Source of the DNA: Rapana venosa
Lineage: Eukaryota; Mollusca; Gastropoda; Neogastropoda; Muricidae
DNA: 64,000 bases
Assembly (NCBI GenBank): GCA_028751875.1
Contig: CM054141.1
Coordinates: 45,275,011-45,339,010 of the forward strand
Direction of reading: 5' to 3'
Below the pieces are notes generated by a model. It had not been told where the DNA came from. It searched no databases and saw only the letters and a program-made list of their open reading frames with translations. The translations under genes were made by a program, and so were the position numbers. Positions 12,570-22,684 of this stretch are shown one piece after another; position 1 is the first letter of the stretch, and every line of letters starts with the position of its first letter.

Positions 12570-13050
12570 TATTGTGGTTTTGTTTGTTTTGTTGTTGTTG
12601 TTGATTGTTGTTGTTTGCCGTATTTGTGCAATGTATGTATCATGTGGAATTATATTGTATAGGACCCAATTAATCAACGTCAGAGTTTCTTTGTATGAAA
12701 TTCGGGCTGCTCTTCCCGGGATAGCGCGTCACCACAAGAGCAGCGCTAACCCTTTTTTTTCTTTCTTTCCTTCTGCAGCTGCATTGTTTCCCTATCAATG
12801 TTGACATTTTCTACAGAATTTTCCCAGGGACAACTCTCTTTTTGCCTTGGGTTCTTTACGTTCACTCAATGCTTGTTACACACGAACCTCGGTTTATCGT
12901 CTCAATCCGGACGTACCCATCACACCCACAGTCTAGGGGTTTGGGGGAAAAAGGGTTTAAAGGCACAAGCAGGGTTTGAACCAACACCACTTCGAGCCCG
13001 GACTTTTTCGCTTTCTAGGCAGGGGCAGATCTGTAACCACCGGTGCAATT
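12570..13050 (-). mobile_element. tRNA-derived SINE with conserved central domain
   Basis: On the minus strand the order is a tRNA-like head (B box GGGTTTGAACC-like in reverse at about 12972-12983), then the conserved block containing GATGAGACGATAAACCGAGG-type sequence, TTCTGTAGAAAA and the GCTGCTCTTG...GGGAAGAGCAGCCCGAATTTCA segment, and finally a GTT-repeat tail, which is (AAC)n in SINE sense. This layout is that of the widespread molluscan SINE superfamily with a shared central domain. Mirror copy: 32785-33255. Confidence 0.8.
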
Positions 13051-13676
13051 TGTTGATTGACGTGCAAACGGCTCAAAGGGTACATAGTCTAAGAGCTGCT
13101 TTTTGTAATTATTATTCTTTTATATCGAGGATAATGGAATAAGCACTTATGTGCGTTTTTTACATCCTGCCCCCGTGTGAAATCGGTTTTGTAAATTTGG
13201 CCCATCTTTTCCCCACCGCACACAATGGCCTACACTTACGAAAATCGGAACAGGATTTAACGTGTGCGCAAGAGGTTCTGCGTGAGTTCGCACACGGGGC
13301 CTCGGTTTATAGTCTCTTCCGAAGGACTTTTGGGGAGAGTGAAGTCGGCACCGATGTTAACTCCAGGGGAAAATATTCCCCTTGAACGGGATCGAAGGGA
13401 AGAGCTTAGGCTCAGGCTGACAAGGTGACTCAGTATCTCATAAATGAACGAGTTTTTAACGATAAAAGGAGCAGCTAAGTATGAAGGGGAATGGCCGCTG
13501 TTGCAGTCATACACAACGTCTACACTTAAAGCACTGGCAGGTATAGTCTATAACACAGGGGTGATCGATTCCTGCGTTCAACAGTGGGGAACCGTATCTC
13601 TCCAGATCCAAATGGAGACTTTTTTACAACGTCTTTTGCCTCTCCCTTTCAAATGGTCAGGCATTGTTTGGCAAGC
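13051..13676. other. Dispersed repeat fragment and flanking spacer
   Basis: The part at about 13285-13390 (GGCCTCGGTTTATAGTCTC, then TCCGAAGGACTTTTGGGG, then a block ending CCCCTTGA) recurs at 51460-51560, so it is a dispersed repeat. A GTGTGCG/CGCACAC stem with a 20-base loop lies at 13261-13295. The open frame at 13444-13896 crosses the adjacent palindrome and is not considered a gene. Confidence 0.5.
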
Positions 13677-13843
13677 AGAGATAGGGATAAAGCCGAGTCC
13701 AAGCTCAACCCCCTTACTGTTTATCCAAAAACCAGGCAACTTTTGGTCCGATGAGGCGAAGCTTCGCCTCATCAGACCAAAAGTTGCCTGGTTTTGGATA
13801 AACAGTAAGCAGTTTACCTTGAATCGGCTTTATCCCTATCTCT
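13677..13843. repeat. 167-bp near-perfect palindrome (fold-back element)
   Basis: The two halves are reverse complements, from AGAGATAGGGATA at the left end to TATCCCTATCTCT at the right end, with no loop. The centre is GAGGCGAAGCTTCGCCTC (dyad between 13761 and 13762). About 14 bases of each half, near AGTCCAAGCTCAACC versus GGTAAACTGC, do not pair well; everything else does. It has terminal inverted repeats and no coding capacity, so a MITE or fold-back transposon is a reasonable reading. Possible 4-bp flanking repeat CAAG, not certain. Mirror copy: 31996-32160. Confidence 0.85.
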
Positions 13844-14235
13844 CAAGTCCAACGGTCATGCTGACCACCCAAGCTGTAGATGAAAATGATCTCTGAATCT
13901 TCAAGCCTTACTAGTTGAAAGATTTCACAGCCACTTTTTGTCAGTTGTCTTTCAGTTGACAACAAGATACTTTTTCTTTAGTGTGCTTTCTTTCTTTCCA
14001 TTTGATGATCATTTCCAACTTTCTCGTGACTACCTGGTATTGCTATAGGTCATCAATCCCAAAAACAAGTATACAGTGCGTTTTTATATAATTTAGAATA
14101 TCTGAGAAAATCACCAACAAAATTTCTGATTCACACTCTACCTGACCCGCAAGCTAACACAGGAGTGTAACCAAATGTGATAATCCTACTGAAAAAGTCT
14201 AAAATACAGTTATCAAAGTTTCATATTCATAGCTT
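13844..14235. other. Spacer, no gene seen
   Basis: AT-rich sequence pairing with 31606-31995. No coding or RNA feature is recognised. Confidence 0.5.
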
Positions 14236-14490
14236 GACATTTTTGTTCTTGGTTTTATTGAGGTCTTTGGCAACCATTCTTTCCTCGATGAACCAGCGGC
14301 AATATACCCCCCCCCCACCTCCCCCTCCCCCCCTCCTCATCTCTCCTCTCTCTTCTCTCTCCTCATCTCCTCCCCCCCTCTCTCTCCATCTCCCCTCTCT
14401 CTCTCCCCTCCTCTCTCGAAAATTTTGCCACAGGTTCACCCAGGAAAGAAGGGTTGTCAAAAGACCTGGGTAAAACCAAGAACAAAAAAA
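14236..14490. repeat. Hairpin: about 70-bp inverted repeat around a C/CT-rich tract
   Basis: The sequence at 14236-14305 (TTTTTGTTCTTGGTTTTA onward) is the imperfect reverse complement of 14420-14490. Between them lies a C- and CT-rich tract of about 110 bases (14309-14418). Both stems look like the same short LINE-B segment, reading KTKNKNVKL on one strand and KTKNKKSET on the other. The mirror copy at 31370-31605 has a clean (GA)n loop. Confidence 0.75.
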
Positions 14491-15055
14491 GTGAAACTAA
14501 TACATATCATCTCTCTGTTAATGCTGCTGTAAGATGCATTAAATGTTGGATTAAGATTCTGTATATGGAGGAGTGCAGGTTACCTTTTAAGTCTCACAAG
14601 ATGCTTTATGATCTACATGACAAAGGGAAAAACACCTGGGCTTCACAAAATACGTACCTGCTTATGTAAACTTGGATTTGAGTTTGTTTGGCTCAATCAA
14701 GGTGTTGGAAATTGTAGAGAATTTATCAATGTTTTCAGGCAAAGATTGACTGACTGCCTTTGGCAACAGTGGAGTGGCCATTTACAAAGCAGTGAAAGAT
14801 TTCAAATATAATAGACAATGTATAAGGTCACACGATGTCAAATCTTATCTAAAACTTGATAAGGACTTACATTTAAAAAATCATTAAGTCTAATTTTAGA
14901 ATTGGTATATCAGACATAAATGTTCATAAATTTAGATATATGGAACATGATCTTGATAACTCATATTGCTATGGCCCTTTATGCAAGCAAGCAGTGAAAG
15001 ATGAAGTCCATTTTGTGTTGCACTGTCCATTTATTAGAAGAGGTTAGACAGGGTA
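14454..15055 (+). mobile_element. LINE-B fragment: C-terminal part of a LINE ORF2
   Basis: Encodes the region downstream of the RT domain: a stretch with RCIKCWIKILYMEECRLPFK, then KMLYDLHDKGK, WLNQGVGNCREFINVFRQRL, then HSSERF-like sequence and a zinc-knuckle-like CPLCKQAVKDEVHFVLHC near 14976-15030 (as read best in the mirror copy). Such a tail is typical of a large family of molluscan Jockey/CR1-superfamily LINEs, the same kind as LINE-A. It is 5'-truncated just inside the hairpin at 14490 and is cut off at the 3' side by an RTE fragment at about 15055. Several single-base indels break the frame. Confidence 0.75.
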
Positions 15056-16125
15056 TGGCATGACGGCCTCTGGCAAGTACTCAGGCACTTCAACATTGAC
15101 AACTGCCCCATTGAAGTTCATCAAGGCACTGTACGAAAATTTGCAAGAAGTTTGTTTTCATGAACAATCACATGGGCGAGTTCTTCAAGACCACGGTTTG
15201 GGGTTTCCGTCAGGCTGCCTTCTCTCACCTGTACTTGTCAACCTCTTCCTCGAAAACATCATGACAGAGACACTGCAAAACCACCATACTTCCATTCTCC
15301 AATTGGTGGAAGACCCCTTTGCAACCTCAGATTTGCAGATGACATTGACCTTATGGGGGGGCAGCAAACAAGAACTGAAAAAAACCTCACAGATAGTCTA
15401 TCAGATCGAGCAAGCGAATATGGCATGGAGGTCATATAGAGAAATCAAAGATCATGGTCAACAGCGCAAGTAATGACAGCACGGGAAAAAAAGATGAATG
15501 GAGAAATACGGGAAAAGGTTAGCCAATTCAAAAACTTAGGCTCCATCCTAACAAAAGATGGCACATCAAACAATGAAGTGAAAGCTCGCATTGCAACAGC
15601 AACATCTCTCTAGCCAGACTCGAGAGGATCATCAAAGCAACAACATCAGCTTCTGCACCAAATATCCCTCTACAAATCCCCCGTGATATCTATCCTCCTA
15701 TATGGCTGTGAATAATGGACTCTGTCAGCAGAGCTAGAGAGGAGAATCCAAGCATTCGAGAACAAGTGCCACAGAAGACTCCTCAAATATCATACAAAGA
15801 ACACAAGACCAACAACTATGTGAAAGAAGAAATCAAAAGCTGTGGGCCCCAAAACTCTCTTCTCCACCATAAAAGAGAAAACTGATGTGGTTGTCACAAA
15901 CCCCAAGACACAAAACCTTAGCAAAAACCATTCTGCAGGAAGGTTGAAGCAAGAGAAAAGAGGCCGCCAAAAAAATCATGGGTTGACAACATAAAAGACT
16001 GGACCCCCCAACCCCCTGAAACACCTTCTACAAGCCAACAGGATCGGAAGCATGGAAAAAGATCCGTTCGTTTTCCTCGTCCCCCTACGTCTTTGGGACA
16101 TGGGACTGAGGAGGAGTGAGACAAA
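15056..16125 (+). mobile_element. 5'-truncated RTE-type LINE, 3' part
   Basis: Starts abruptly with the HDGLWQVLRHFN-type segment and runs through the RT: VGVRQGCLLSP-like (here frameshifted), NLFLENIMTETLQNHHTSI, and a FADDIDLMGG equivalent near 15335-15360. It then continues into the C-terminal part with an ILTKDGTSNNEVKARIAT segment, followed by KTILQG and R/K-rich sequence and a short GAG-rich end at 16105-16120. The same region is cleaner on the other arm (29696-30790). Many frameshifts; not functional as written. Confidence 0.8.
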
Positions 16126-16435
16126 TTCATACCCGTAAATTTAGAATAACACTTAATTTTTTAGTTCTGTTTACCATGGCGTCATCACTTGAGAAGTGCG
16201 CACCTGTTTTAATACTGTGTAAAGCCTTTAGAAAAACAGGTATTTTGTTTTTAAAGTCTTTTTTTCGTAGCTTTTTTTATTTTGATGGGTTTTTTTTTTA
16301 CAAAAAATTTTTTTTTTTGCGTTTGTCCTTATCTTTCTCACAAAAATCGAAGCAGTTGGGCAAACCCCCCCTTTATGTAGGGGCCCAAAATACCCCTTTT
16401 TGTGAATAAACCTTCCAATTTTCAGTTCTGTTTCT
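16126..16435. other. Spacer, no gene seen
   Basis: T-rich, with several homopolymers. It pairs with 29391-29695 and nothing coding is recognised. Confidence 0.5.
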
Positions 16436-16502
16436 CTCTCTCTCTCTTCCCCTCTCTCTCTCTCTCTCTCCCCTTCTCTCTCACTCAGGGGGGGGGGGGG
16501 GC
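16436..16502. repeat. (CT)n tract ending in poly-G
   Basis: CT repeats at about 16436-16488 are followed by a run of about a dozen G at 16491-16502. The mirror at 29326-29385 has a C run, GA repeats and a G run. The long G/C homopolymers next to CT/GA repeats recur in this assembly and may be artefactual. Confidence 0.65.
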
Positions 16503-17085
16503 CGATCGGTAAGTAAAGGTGAAGAAGACAAAAATTTGCTAAGTTTTTGTGAATTAGTACTTTTTTAAGGGGGCCTTATTTTTTCATTGTTTCCATACAT
16601 TTAGAAAGGAGGATGGGAAATCGCTGATTTGATAGGGTGTCTGGGGGAAAATTTGCGGCAGTTTTCGCCTGCTTCATGTCCAAACGGGCAAATTTAAATC
16701 GGCCATTGGGACCTCCACCCTGACGAAAAAACAGGCGAGGGGTGTACTGTTAGGACTGCCCTCACCTATCTCACTGGGGGGCCTTTGCTTCGGGTGGTGT
16801 GTGGAGACCCCCCCTGGACCCCCCTCCCCAAAATTCTGCAGGCCAAGACGAAATTGAGGAAAACCCAGCTTGACGATGGTGCGGGTGGTCGTAACCATAG
16901 CAGGGAAAAAGTGCACGGAAAACAAAAGCCAGTGCAGATTGACCCCCAGCACACCTTCAACCTACACTGTAGACAGGAGTCTTTCACAGGGCTCCGATGG
17001 AATTTACCCAGACGACCAAGTTGGAAAAAGTGGGAACCTATAAAGTCAACAACGGAGAGTAGAAGAACGAGATAAAAATTGTTGA
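16503..17085 (+). mobile_element. Probable 5' untranslated region of LINE-A
   Basis: Lies directly upstream of the LINE-A ORF1 and begins right after a CT tract. Its first part (AAGGGGGCCTTATTTTTTC, GGAGGATGGGAAAT) recurs at 58456-58610, also directly after a CT tract. That independent second copy marks it as part of a repeat and not of the host flank. The second half is GC-richer and contains no convincing frame. The call as a 5' UTR is inferred from position. Confidence 0.5.
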
Positions 17086-17720
17086 CAAACAGTTTTAGCC
17101 TTAAAAGGGGAAATTGGGGGTATCAAAAAAGATGTGAAAATCTTAGGATAAAAATTTTGCTGTGTTAAAACAATCAAATACAGAACTAATGGAAGGTTTT
17201 AAAAAAACTAGAAAAAAAGCAACGATGGGAAAAGGGCCGGTCAAGACAAAAACAAATTATTCATGGCAAGAAAAGAAAAAAATGGAGGAGCTGATTGTGA
17301 AATTTTCGTGAAAAATCTTTTTTTAAAAAAAAATGGATGTAGCAATGTTAAGTTTAATTTGGCACAGGGTAAATTTCAAACCCAAACTCTCCCTTATTCC
17401 CGGGTTTGTTTTTTTACAAGATAAGCTTAAAATATTGAAGGCAAAAAAACCTTTGAAAGGCCAAGATTTTTGTAACGACGTTTTTTTCCCCAAACCTTTA
17501 GATATATTGGCACAATCTGACCCCATATTGAAGAGTGCTAGGGCAGGGAAAATTTAGAATGGCTTTGATATTTGTCATAATGGCGAAAGGATGCCCCTTA
17601 AATGACTTCAAGAAGGGAATAGCTTTTTGGGCCCGGCCCATACAATTAAATCCCTGCCATAGTTCAATTTACGGGGGCGGTAGGAAAAGAAAACAGACAC
17701 CGGCACTCAGCCCAGTTAGA
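17086..17720 (+). mobile_element. LINE-A ORF1 remnant (L1-type ORF1, RRM-like)
   Basis: The sequence reads as a broken ORF1 protein: a lysine-rich coiled-coil-like start (SLKREIG, KKDVKI), then in the frame at 17333-17557 a segment ending WHRVNFKPK, then FVFLQDKLKILKAKKPLKGQ, DFCNDVFF and DILAQSDPILKSAR. The order HRV - K - P - FTFFKDRENIL - KLKGQ - INEDFS - LKSAR is that of the L1-type ORF1 (Transposase_22-like) RRM and C-terminal domains, which bind RNA and act as a chaperone. Frameshifts and stops interrupt it. ORF2 follows at about 17960. Confidence 0.6.
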
Positions 17721-17959
17721 CACTCATGTAATGGGGCTTAGCCATGGAAGGCTTGATGCAGTGGGGGAGTGACACATCCACACACACAGGGCTAGACAAA
17801 GACAGGTCCTGATTTTTGGCCTCAAACTAAACAAGTGACCAGGGTATTGTAGGCATTTTTTAAATAAAGAGCCTTCTTTAACCACTTTTTTAAAGAAAAA
17901 TGCCCTTCTTGTCATGCCCTGTAATTGGTGAAAGTGTCAGTCTTAATGGGGGACAATTG

Positions 17960-20900
17960 AATTGTGGCAATACAAAAAACAAAAAAAGCTTTTTTCTTTT
18001 TGTTTGGAACGTAAATGGATTGTGTCAAAATGGTGATAGGACTTGTACTTATGGCAAGTTTGATTTTATTGTTGACGAACTTTCCCTGGAAAATGTCCGC
18101 CAGATGTTTTTATTGTTATAAGGCCTTTCTGTAAGTCCAATTAAAGTTACCATCAAGGGGCGATCTATTTTTTATTTGTTTAAAAAGGGCATGATTTTAT
18201 CCCTTTGGTAAATTTGTTTTAATTTTTTCCATACCCCTAATATTTGCATTTTTCTCTGTGACAAATCTCTGTTGTGTACAGAAGAAATGTTTTGCTTGTC
18301 TGTGGTATATCCCACCTGAGGTTTCCCTTTTATAACATGTTTTGACAAGAAAGGAATTGCTATGTTGGAAGAATGTTTAGTAAATTGTGTGGTGAACTGG
18401 ATGAAGTAGAAAAAATCTATGTGGAGATTTAAAAACAGAAAGGACCTCAAACTTTTTTGTCAGCATGTAAAAAATGACTTTAGTTCAGATGTCCAAAGTA
18501 AAAGTATGTCCTCAGCAGCAATCAAAATTCTGAAGATTGGTTACAACAATTAGGGGAAATTTCTAATGAATATGTGCCGCTCTTAGTTTAAAAATTCAAA
18601 AGGGGCGTATGTAAGGGCCAACAAGGCCAAAAACATACATCTCTGATAGAGGTGTAGTTTAAAGATTATTTTTTAGTGTCGTGATTTGTTTTCTCAGATT
18701 TTTTACTCATGTCGTTTGTTTTTTTGCCGAGCGTTTGATTCTGACACCCTTCGTTGAATTTATATTTAAACCAGGATACAGAGGTGGAAATTTGGGAAAT
18801 CTCTGTTTTTGGAAAATTTGTATTCATTTATAAAGAAATCTCCAGGATTGAAAAATGTGTGAAAAAATTTTTTAAGCCTTTCGATGATTGATGGAAAAAT
18901 TTCGAGCTTTAGATTTTTTTAAACGGTTTTTAAAACCAGTGCTGATTGTAAGAAGAAACGGGATTATCAAAAAAGGTCCCTCAAATAACTTGGTTTATAA
19001 TGAATGTAAAAGTAGAAAAATAAGGGCAGAAAATTCTAAGCTTTCCGAAAAACATTAAAAAAATGGGACAAAAACGTGTACTTTTCCAAAAAAGGAATAT
19101 AAATGTCTTAACGAAAAAAAAAAAAGTATAAAAAAAAACCTTACTTGCAGATAATCCTCTATCTCTTTTTCAAATCCGTTCTGGAAAAGTGTTAAGAAGG
19201 CGTCATTTAGAAAAAAGGAGCCCAAAGAATAGAATCAGTTGACGATGGGTTTCAACTTTAAAACCCTGTTGGAGAAGACTCTTTCCAAAACCATGATTAG
19301 ATGTTGACATGATGGAACTGAGGGGAAAATTTTATCGTCCCCAAACAAAGAGAAATATTTGGGGCACTTGAAATTTTAAAAAGTGAGAAACAGCCATCCC
19401 GATCAAATCATTGGTGAATTTCTAAAATTTGGAGGTTAAAATATTTTGCTTTTCCTTCTAAAACTATCAACAAAATTTTGTGATGGGCTTTTTCCCGATA
19501 ACTGGCTGAATCTTTTAATACTAAAAAGCATAAAAAAGGGGGTGTTGATAACCCTAATAACTACCGGGAATTTTCCCCTTACTGACATAATAGTAAGATA
19601 TATATAATATTTTTCAATAGTTCAGGAAAGGGTTATGAAGAAAAATATCAGGAAGCACCAAGCTGGTTTTTTAAAAGAGGGTACTCCACATAGATTATGT
19701 TTACCCTGCTTGCTTTGTACAGAACAGTTTGTCATAAAAACCTAAACTCTAGTGCATTTATTGACTTTGAAAAAACATTTTATTCTGTTTAAAAGGAACT
19801 TGTGGGCCCATTCTCCTGAAAAATGGTGTGAAGGGTAAAAATATTCGATGTTTGAGAGCCATATATCGAAAGTCAAAACAGAAAAAATGTGGAACAAGTG
19901 ACTGACATAATATACTGTACCACTGGTGTTTAAAAAAGGTGATTAAAGTAGCCCCTTTTGTTTTCTGTTTTTACAAAGAGTTAGCCAGAGACATTACAAA
20001 AATGTTAAAAAAAAGGGGCCACTTTCCCCAAGATTTCTCAGAGTTGTTTATTCTTCGCTTGCGTGATGTTATCCTCATTGAAACAGTTGTAGGTTACAAA
20101 AGCATTAAACACTTAAAACAGTGCTTCAACATCAGGGTTAAGGTTAATTGAGCAAAAGTAATATCGTTGTATTTAGAAAAGGTGGAAAATTTTTTTTGCT
20201 TATTAAAAATGGTTGTACAAAGGAAATATATGCCTTGATTAATTATTAAATATTTAGGAATCTGCTTTTTTATAAGCTTAGTTTCACAACTGCTTGCAAA
20301 GATTGGCAAGTCGGGTAAACAACTTGTTTTTGGTTGAAAAAACTACGAATATTTTAATAATAAATCTTTTGACTTGTTCATTAAGAATTTGATGCACAAA
20401 AACAACCCACTTGTTATATGGTTTTTAGAAATTTTGGGCTTGGAGGCTGAACACATTGTGATCAGTGCCCTCTTTGTTTAAAGCGTTTTTTGGCTAGATA
20501 GCGTCACCCATTGATCTTGTTTATAGTGAAACTAATAATACCCCCTCTCTGTTAAAGCTGCTGTAAGATGCATTAGATATTGGATTAAGATTGTGCATAT
20601 AATGAAGCAGGTTTCCCTTTTAAATCCCCACAAGATGCTTTATGATTAGATGTCAAAAGGGAAAAAAAACTGGGCAACACAAATACGTACCTGTTTTTTT
20701 GGAACTGGGGTTTTTGGGTTTTTTTTGGCTCAATCAAGGATCGAAATTTTTAAAGAGTTTATTAACGCTTTTTAGGGAAAAAATTTATTGTTGCCGATGG
20801 CCGCAAAGGAGGATCATATACAAAAAAGTAAGATTTTAAATGTACAGACAATTTTTAAGTTCGCTGATTCAAAACCCTTTTCTAAAACTTGATATGGGTT

Positions 20901-21190
20901 ACATTTTAAAAGAATTATGTTAAATTTAGACTTTGGGTATAGATATAAAAAGTTCATAAATTCAGATACAGAAACATATATTGACGACCTAGGCTGCTAT
21001 CCCAAGTAACAGCACCGGAATGAAGTACTTTTGTGTTGTATTCCCGTATTTTAGATGTTAGGCGAAAATACATCCCTGAAAATATAGTAGACAGCCAAAA
21101 TTTTTTTAGACTCTGTTTTTCCTGCATCAAAACATCCCGAGGTTTTTTGCGCACCCCACTTTAAATTTTTGTAGAGCTTTCAGAATAAGA
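17960..21190 (+). mobile_element. LINE-A ORF2 remnant (endonuclease + reverse transcriptase)
   Basis: Starts with an EEP-endonuclease N-terminus (VWNVNGLCQNGD at about 17998-18033). The RT part is recognisable at 19750-19810 (LTLKKHFILF, corresponding to the DFEKAFDSV motif), at 19930-20060 (KKGD for QGD, then LARDI...LSP), and at 20150-20310 (SKSNIVVFRKGG, then YLGI and FTTACKDW equivalents). The C-terminal segment at 20560-21000 repeats the same protein region as LINE-B (KMLYD, WLNQG). It is a near full-length but decayed or error-rich copy; its mirror is 24640-27900. Confidence 0.7.
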
Positions 21191-21359
21191 GAGATAAAAT
21201 TTTTCCAATGATATTTTTGTAGCTGACTTTTTTTTATAAGTAACATGTTGTCTGTGTGTGTGTTTTTGTTTATTTTTTTTTATTTTTTTAACCAAAATAC
21301 AAAGTTTCGGCAACCCCTTTCAAGTATGGGCCAAGGCCTTTTTGTGAAAAAACATTTGG

Positions 21360-21376
21360 TTCGAGTTCGAGTGAGT

Positions 21377-21409
<33 letters not shown>

Positions 21410-21474
21410 CTCTCTCTCTCTCCCTCTCTCTCCTCCTCTCCCTCCCTCTCCTCCCCCTCTCTCTTCTCTCTCGG
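21360..21474. repeat. (CT)n microsatellite
   Basis: CT repeats with C-rich interruptions. Mirror position 24340-24445 is (GA)n. The Leu/Ser and Arg/Glu frames through it are not proteins. Confidence 0.85.
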
Positions 21475-21787
21475 ATGCCCTGGGCAAGACGCATTCAAAA
21501 GGAGCCCCAGGTGCGCCCCAGCGGGAAAGGCCAGGGGGTTTTAGTGACCAGGGTTTCTTCTGTGTGTTAAAATGTTCAATTCAAGTGGGGTTTTTTTTTG
21601 GGAGTAATTCTTTGTGTTTAAAATTTTCAATTCAAGTGGTGTATGTGAATGGCTGTCCCACCAAAATGTAAGTGCCCAAGACGGGTTACATTAGTATTTA
21701 ATTTACGCGTTGTACCAAACATGTGGGGCCCCATCAAAATTCCCTCCTAATAAAGGGCTGGGGAGGGTTCCCCTTCCTTTCCCGGGG
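21475..21787. other. Contig-end sequence, no gene seen
   Basis: Non-coding sequence up to the first gap. It pairs with about 24010-24330, and the last bases before the gap (GGGGAGGGTTCCCC) pair with 24035-24060. So the inverted repeat runs right to the contig end. Confidence 0.6.
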
Positions 21788-22287
21788 NNNNNNNNNNNNN
21801 NNNNNNNNNNNNNNNNNNNNNNNNNNNNNNNNNNNNNNNNNNNNNNNNNNNNNNNNNNNNNNNNNNNNNNNNNNNNNNNNNNNNNNNNNNNNNNNNNNNN
21901 NNNNNNNNNNNNNNNNNNNNNNNNNNNNNNNNNNNNNNNNNNNNNNNNNNNNNNNNNNNNNNNNNNNNNNNNNNNNNNNNNNNNNNNNNNNNNNNNNNNN
22001 NNNNNNNNNNNNNNNNNNNNNNNNNNNNNNNNNNNNNNNNNNNNNNNNNNNNNNNNNNNNNNNNNNNNNNNNNNNNNNNNNNNNNNNNNNNNNNNNNNNN
22101 NNNNNNNNNNNNNNNNNNNNNNNNNNNNNNNNNNNNNNNNNNNNNNNNNNNNNNNNNNNNNNNNNNNNNNNNNNNNNNNNNNNNNNNNNNNNNNNNNNNN
22201 NNNNNNNNNNNNNNNNNNNNNNNNNNNNNNNNNNNNNNNNNNNNNNNNNNNNNNNNNNNNNNNNNNNNNNNNNNNNNNNNNNNNNNN
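21788..22287. other. Assembly gap of exactly 500 N
   Basis: A run of 500 N, the same size as the gap at 43501-44000. Equal round sizes mean the length is a scaffolding placeholder and the true distance is unknown. Frames drawn through the N run are meaningless. Confidence 0.98.
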
Positions 22288-22684
22288 GACAAGTTTTTAG
22301 CTTGTCGCCTTGGGAGAATTTCTGTCTCCCACTGCACTTAAGACGAGCACCGATCAAAAACTCGGCTGGCAGGGGGACAACTTTTTAATAGTGCCTCTAA
22401 GGGGTTGGGGGAAGGGGGACGGTGGGGGGGGGGGGGGTTTTGGATTGATCCTTCTGGAACAATTACTTTCTTTGCGTTTTTCGTAAAATGAGGGGGGGGG
22501 GATGGGGGGTTGGGGGGGGGTTTTGGTGGGGTGGGGGTGAAAATTAATGGGGGGGATGGGAAATTATTTTTTCCTTTTTAAATGGGGGGTCGGATTTTCA
22601 GAGGGGGAGTCACTTGAGGAATTCTGGGGGTGTTTTAAATTTGGTAATCTTGGAATGGAGTGACAATGATTTTGGGGGGATCAG
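22288..22684. repeat. G-rich low-complexity sequence
   Basis: Runs of G up to about 15 bases occur between 22400 and 22560, with GGGGTTGGGG-like spacing that would permit G-quadruplexes if it is real. It lies at a contig end in the unpaired segment, so a consensus artefact is equally possible. No gene seen. Confidence 0.5.

Larger units (their letters stand above)
2480..21787 (+). repeat. Left arm of a very large inverted repeat
   Basis: Every recognisable element in this interval recurs in reverse complement in 24010-43500, in exactly reversed order. Anchors include the HindIII-centred palindrome (13761 / 32078), the RTE fragment (15.06-16.1 k / 29.7-30.8 k), LINE-A (17-21.2 k / 24.6-28.5 k), the purine/pyrimidine tracts, and sequence at about 2520 pairing with the last bases before the gap at 43500. 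Coordinate sums are about 45,800-46,100. The outer end coincides with the end of contig 2 and the inner end with the end of contig 1, which points to duplicate assembly of one locus. Confidence 0.9.

Noticed and set aside
15185..15367. Antisense frames over RT fragments, here and at 30264-30503 and 55743-56081
   Set aside because: Shadows of the reverse-transcriptase coding strand.
21710..22388. Long frames across the first gap, and similar ones at 43389-44121
   Set aside because: They consist of unknown residues translated from N.
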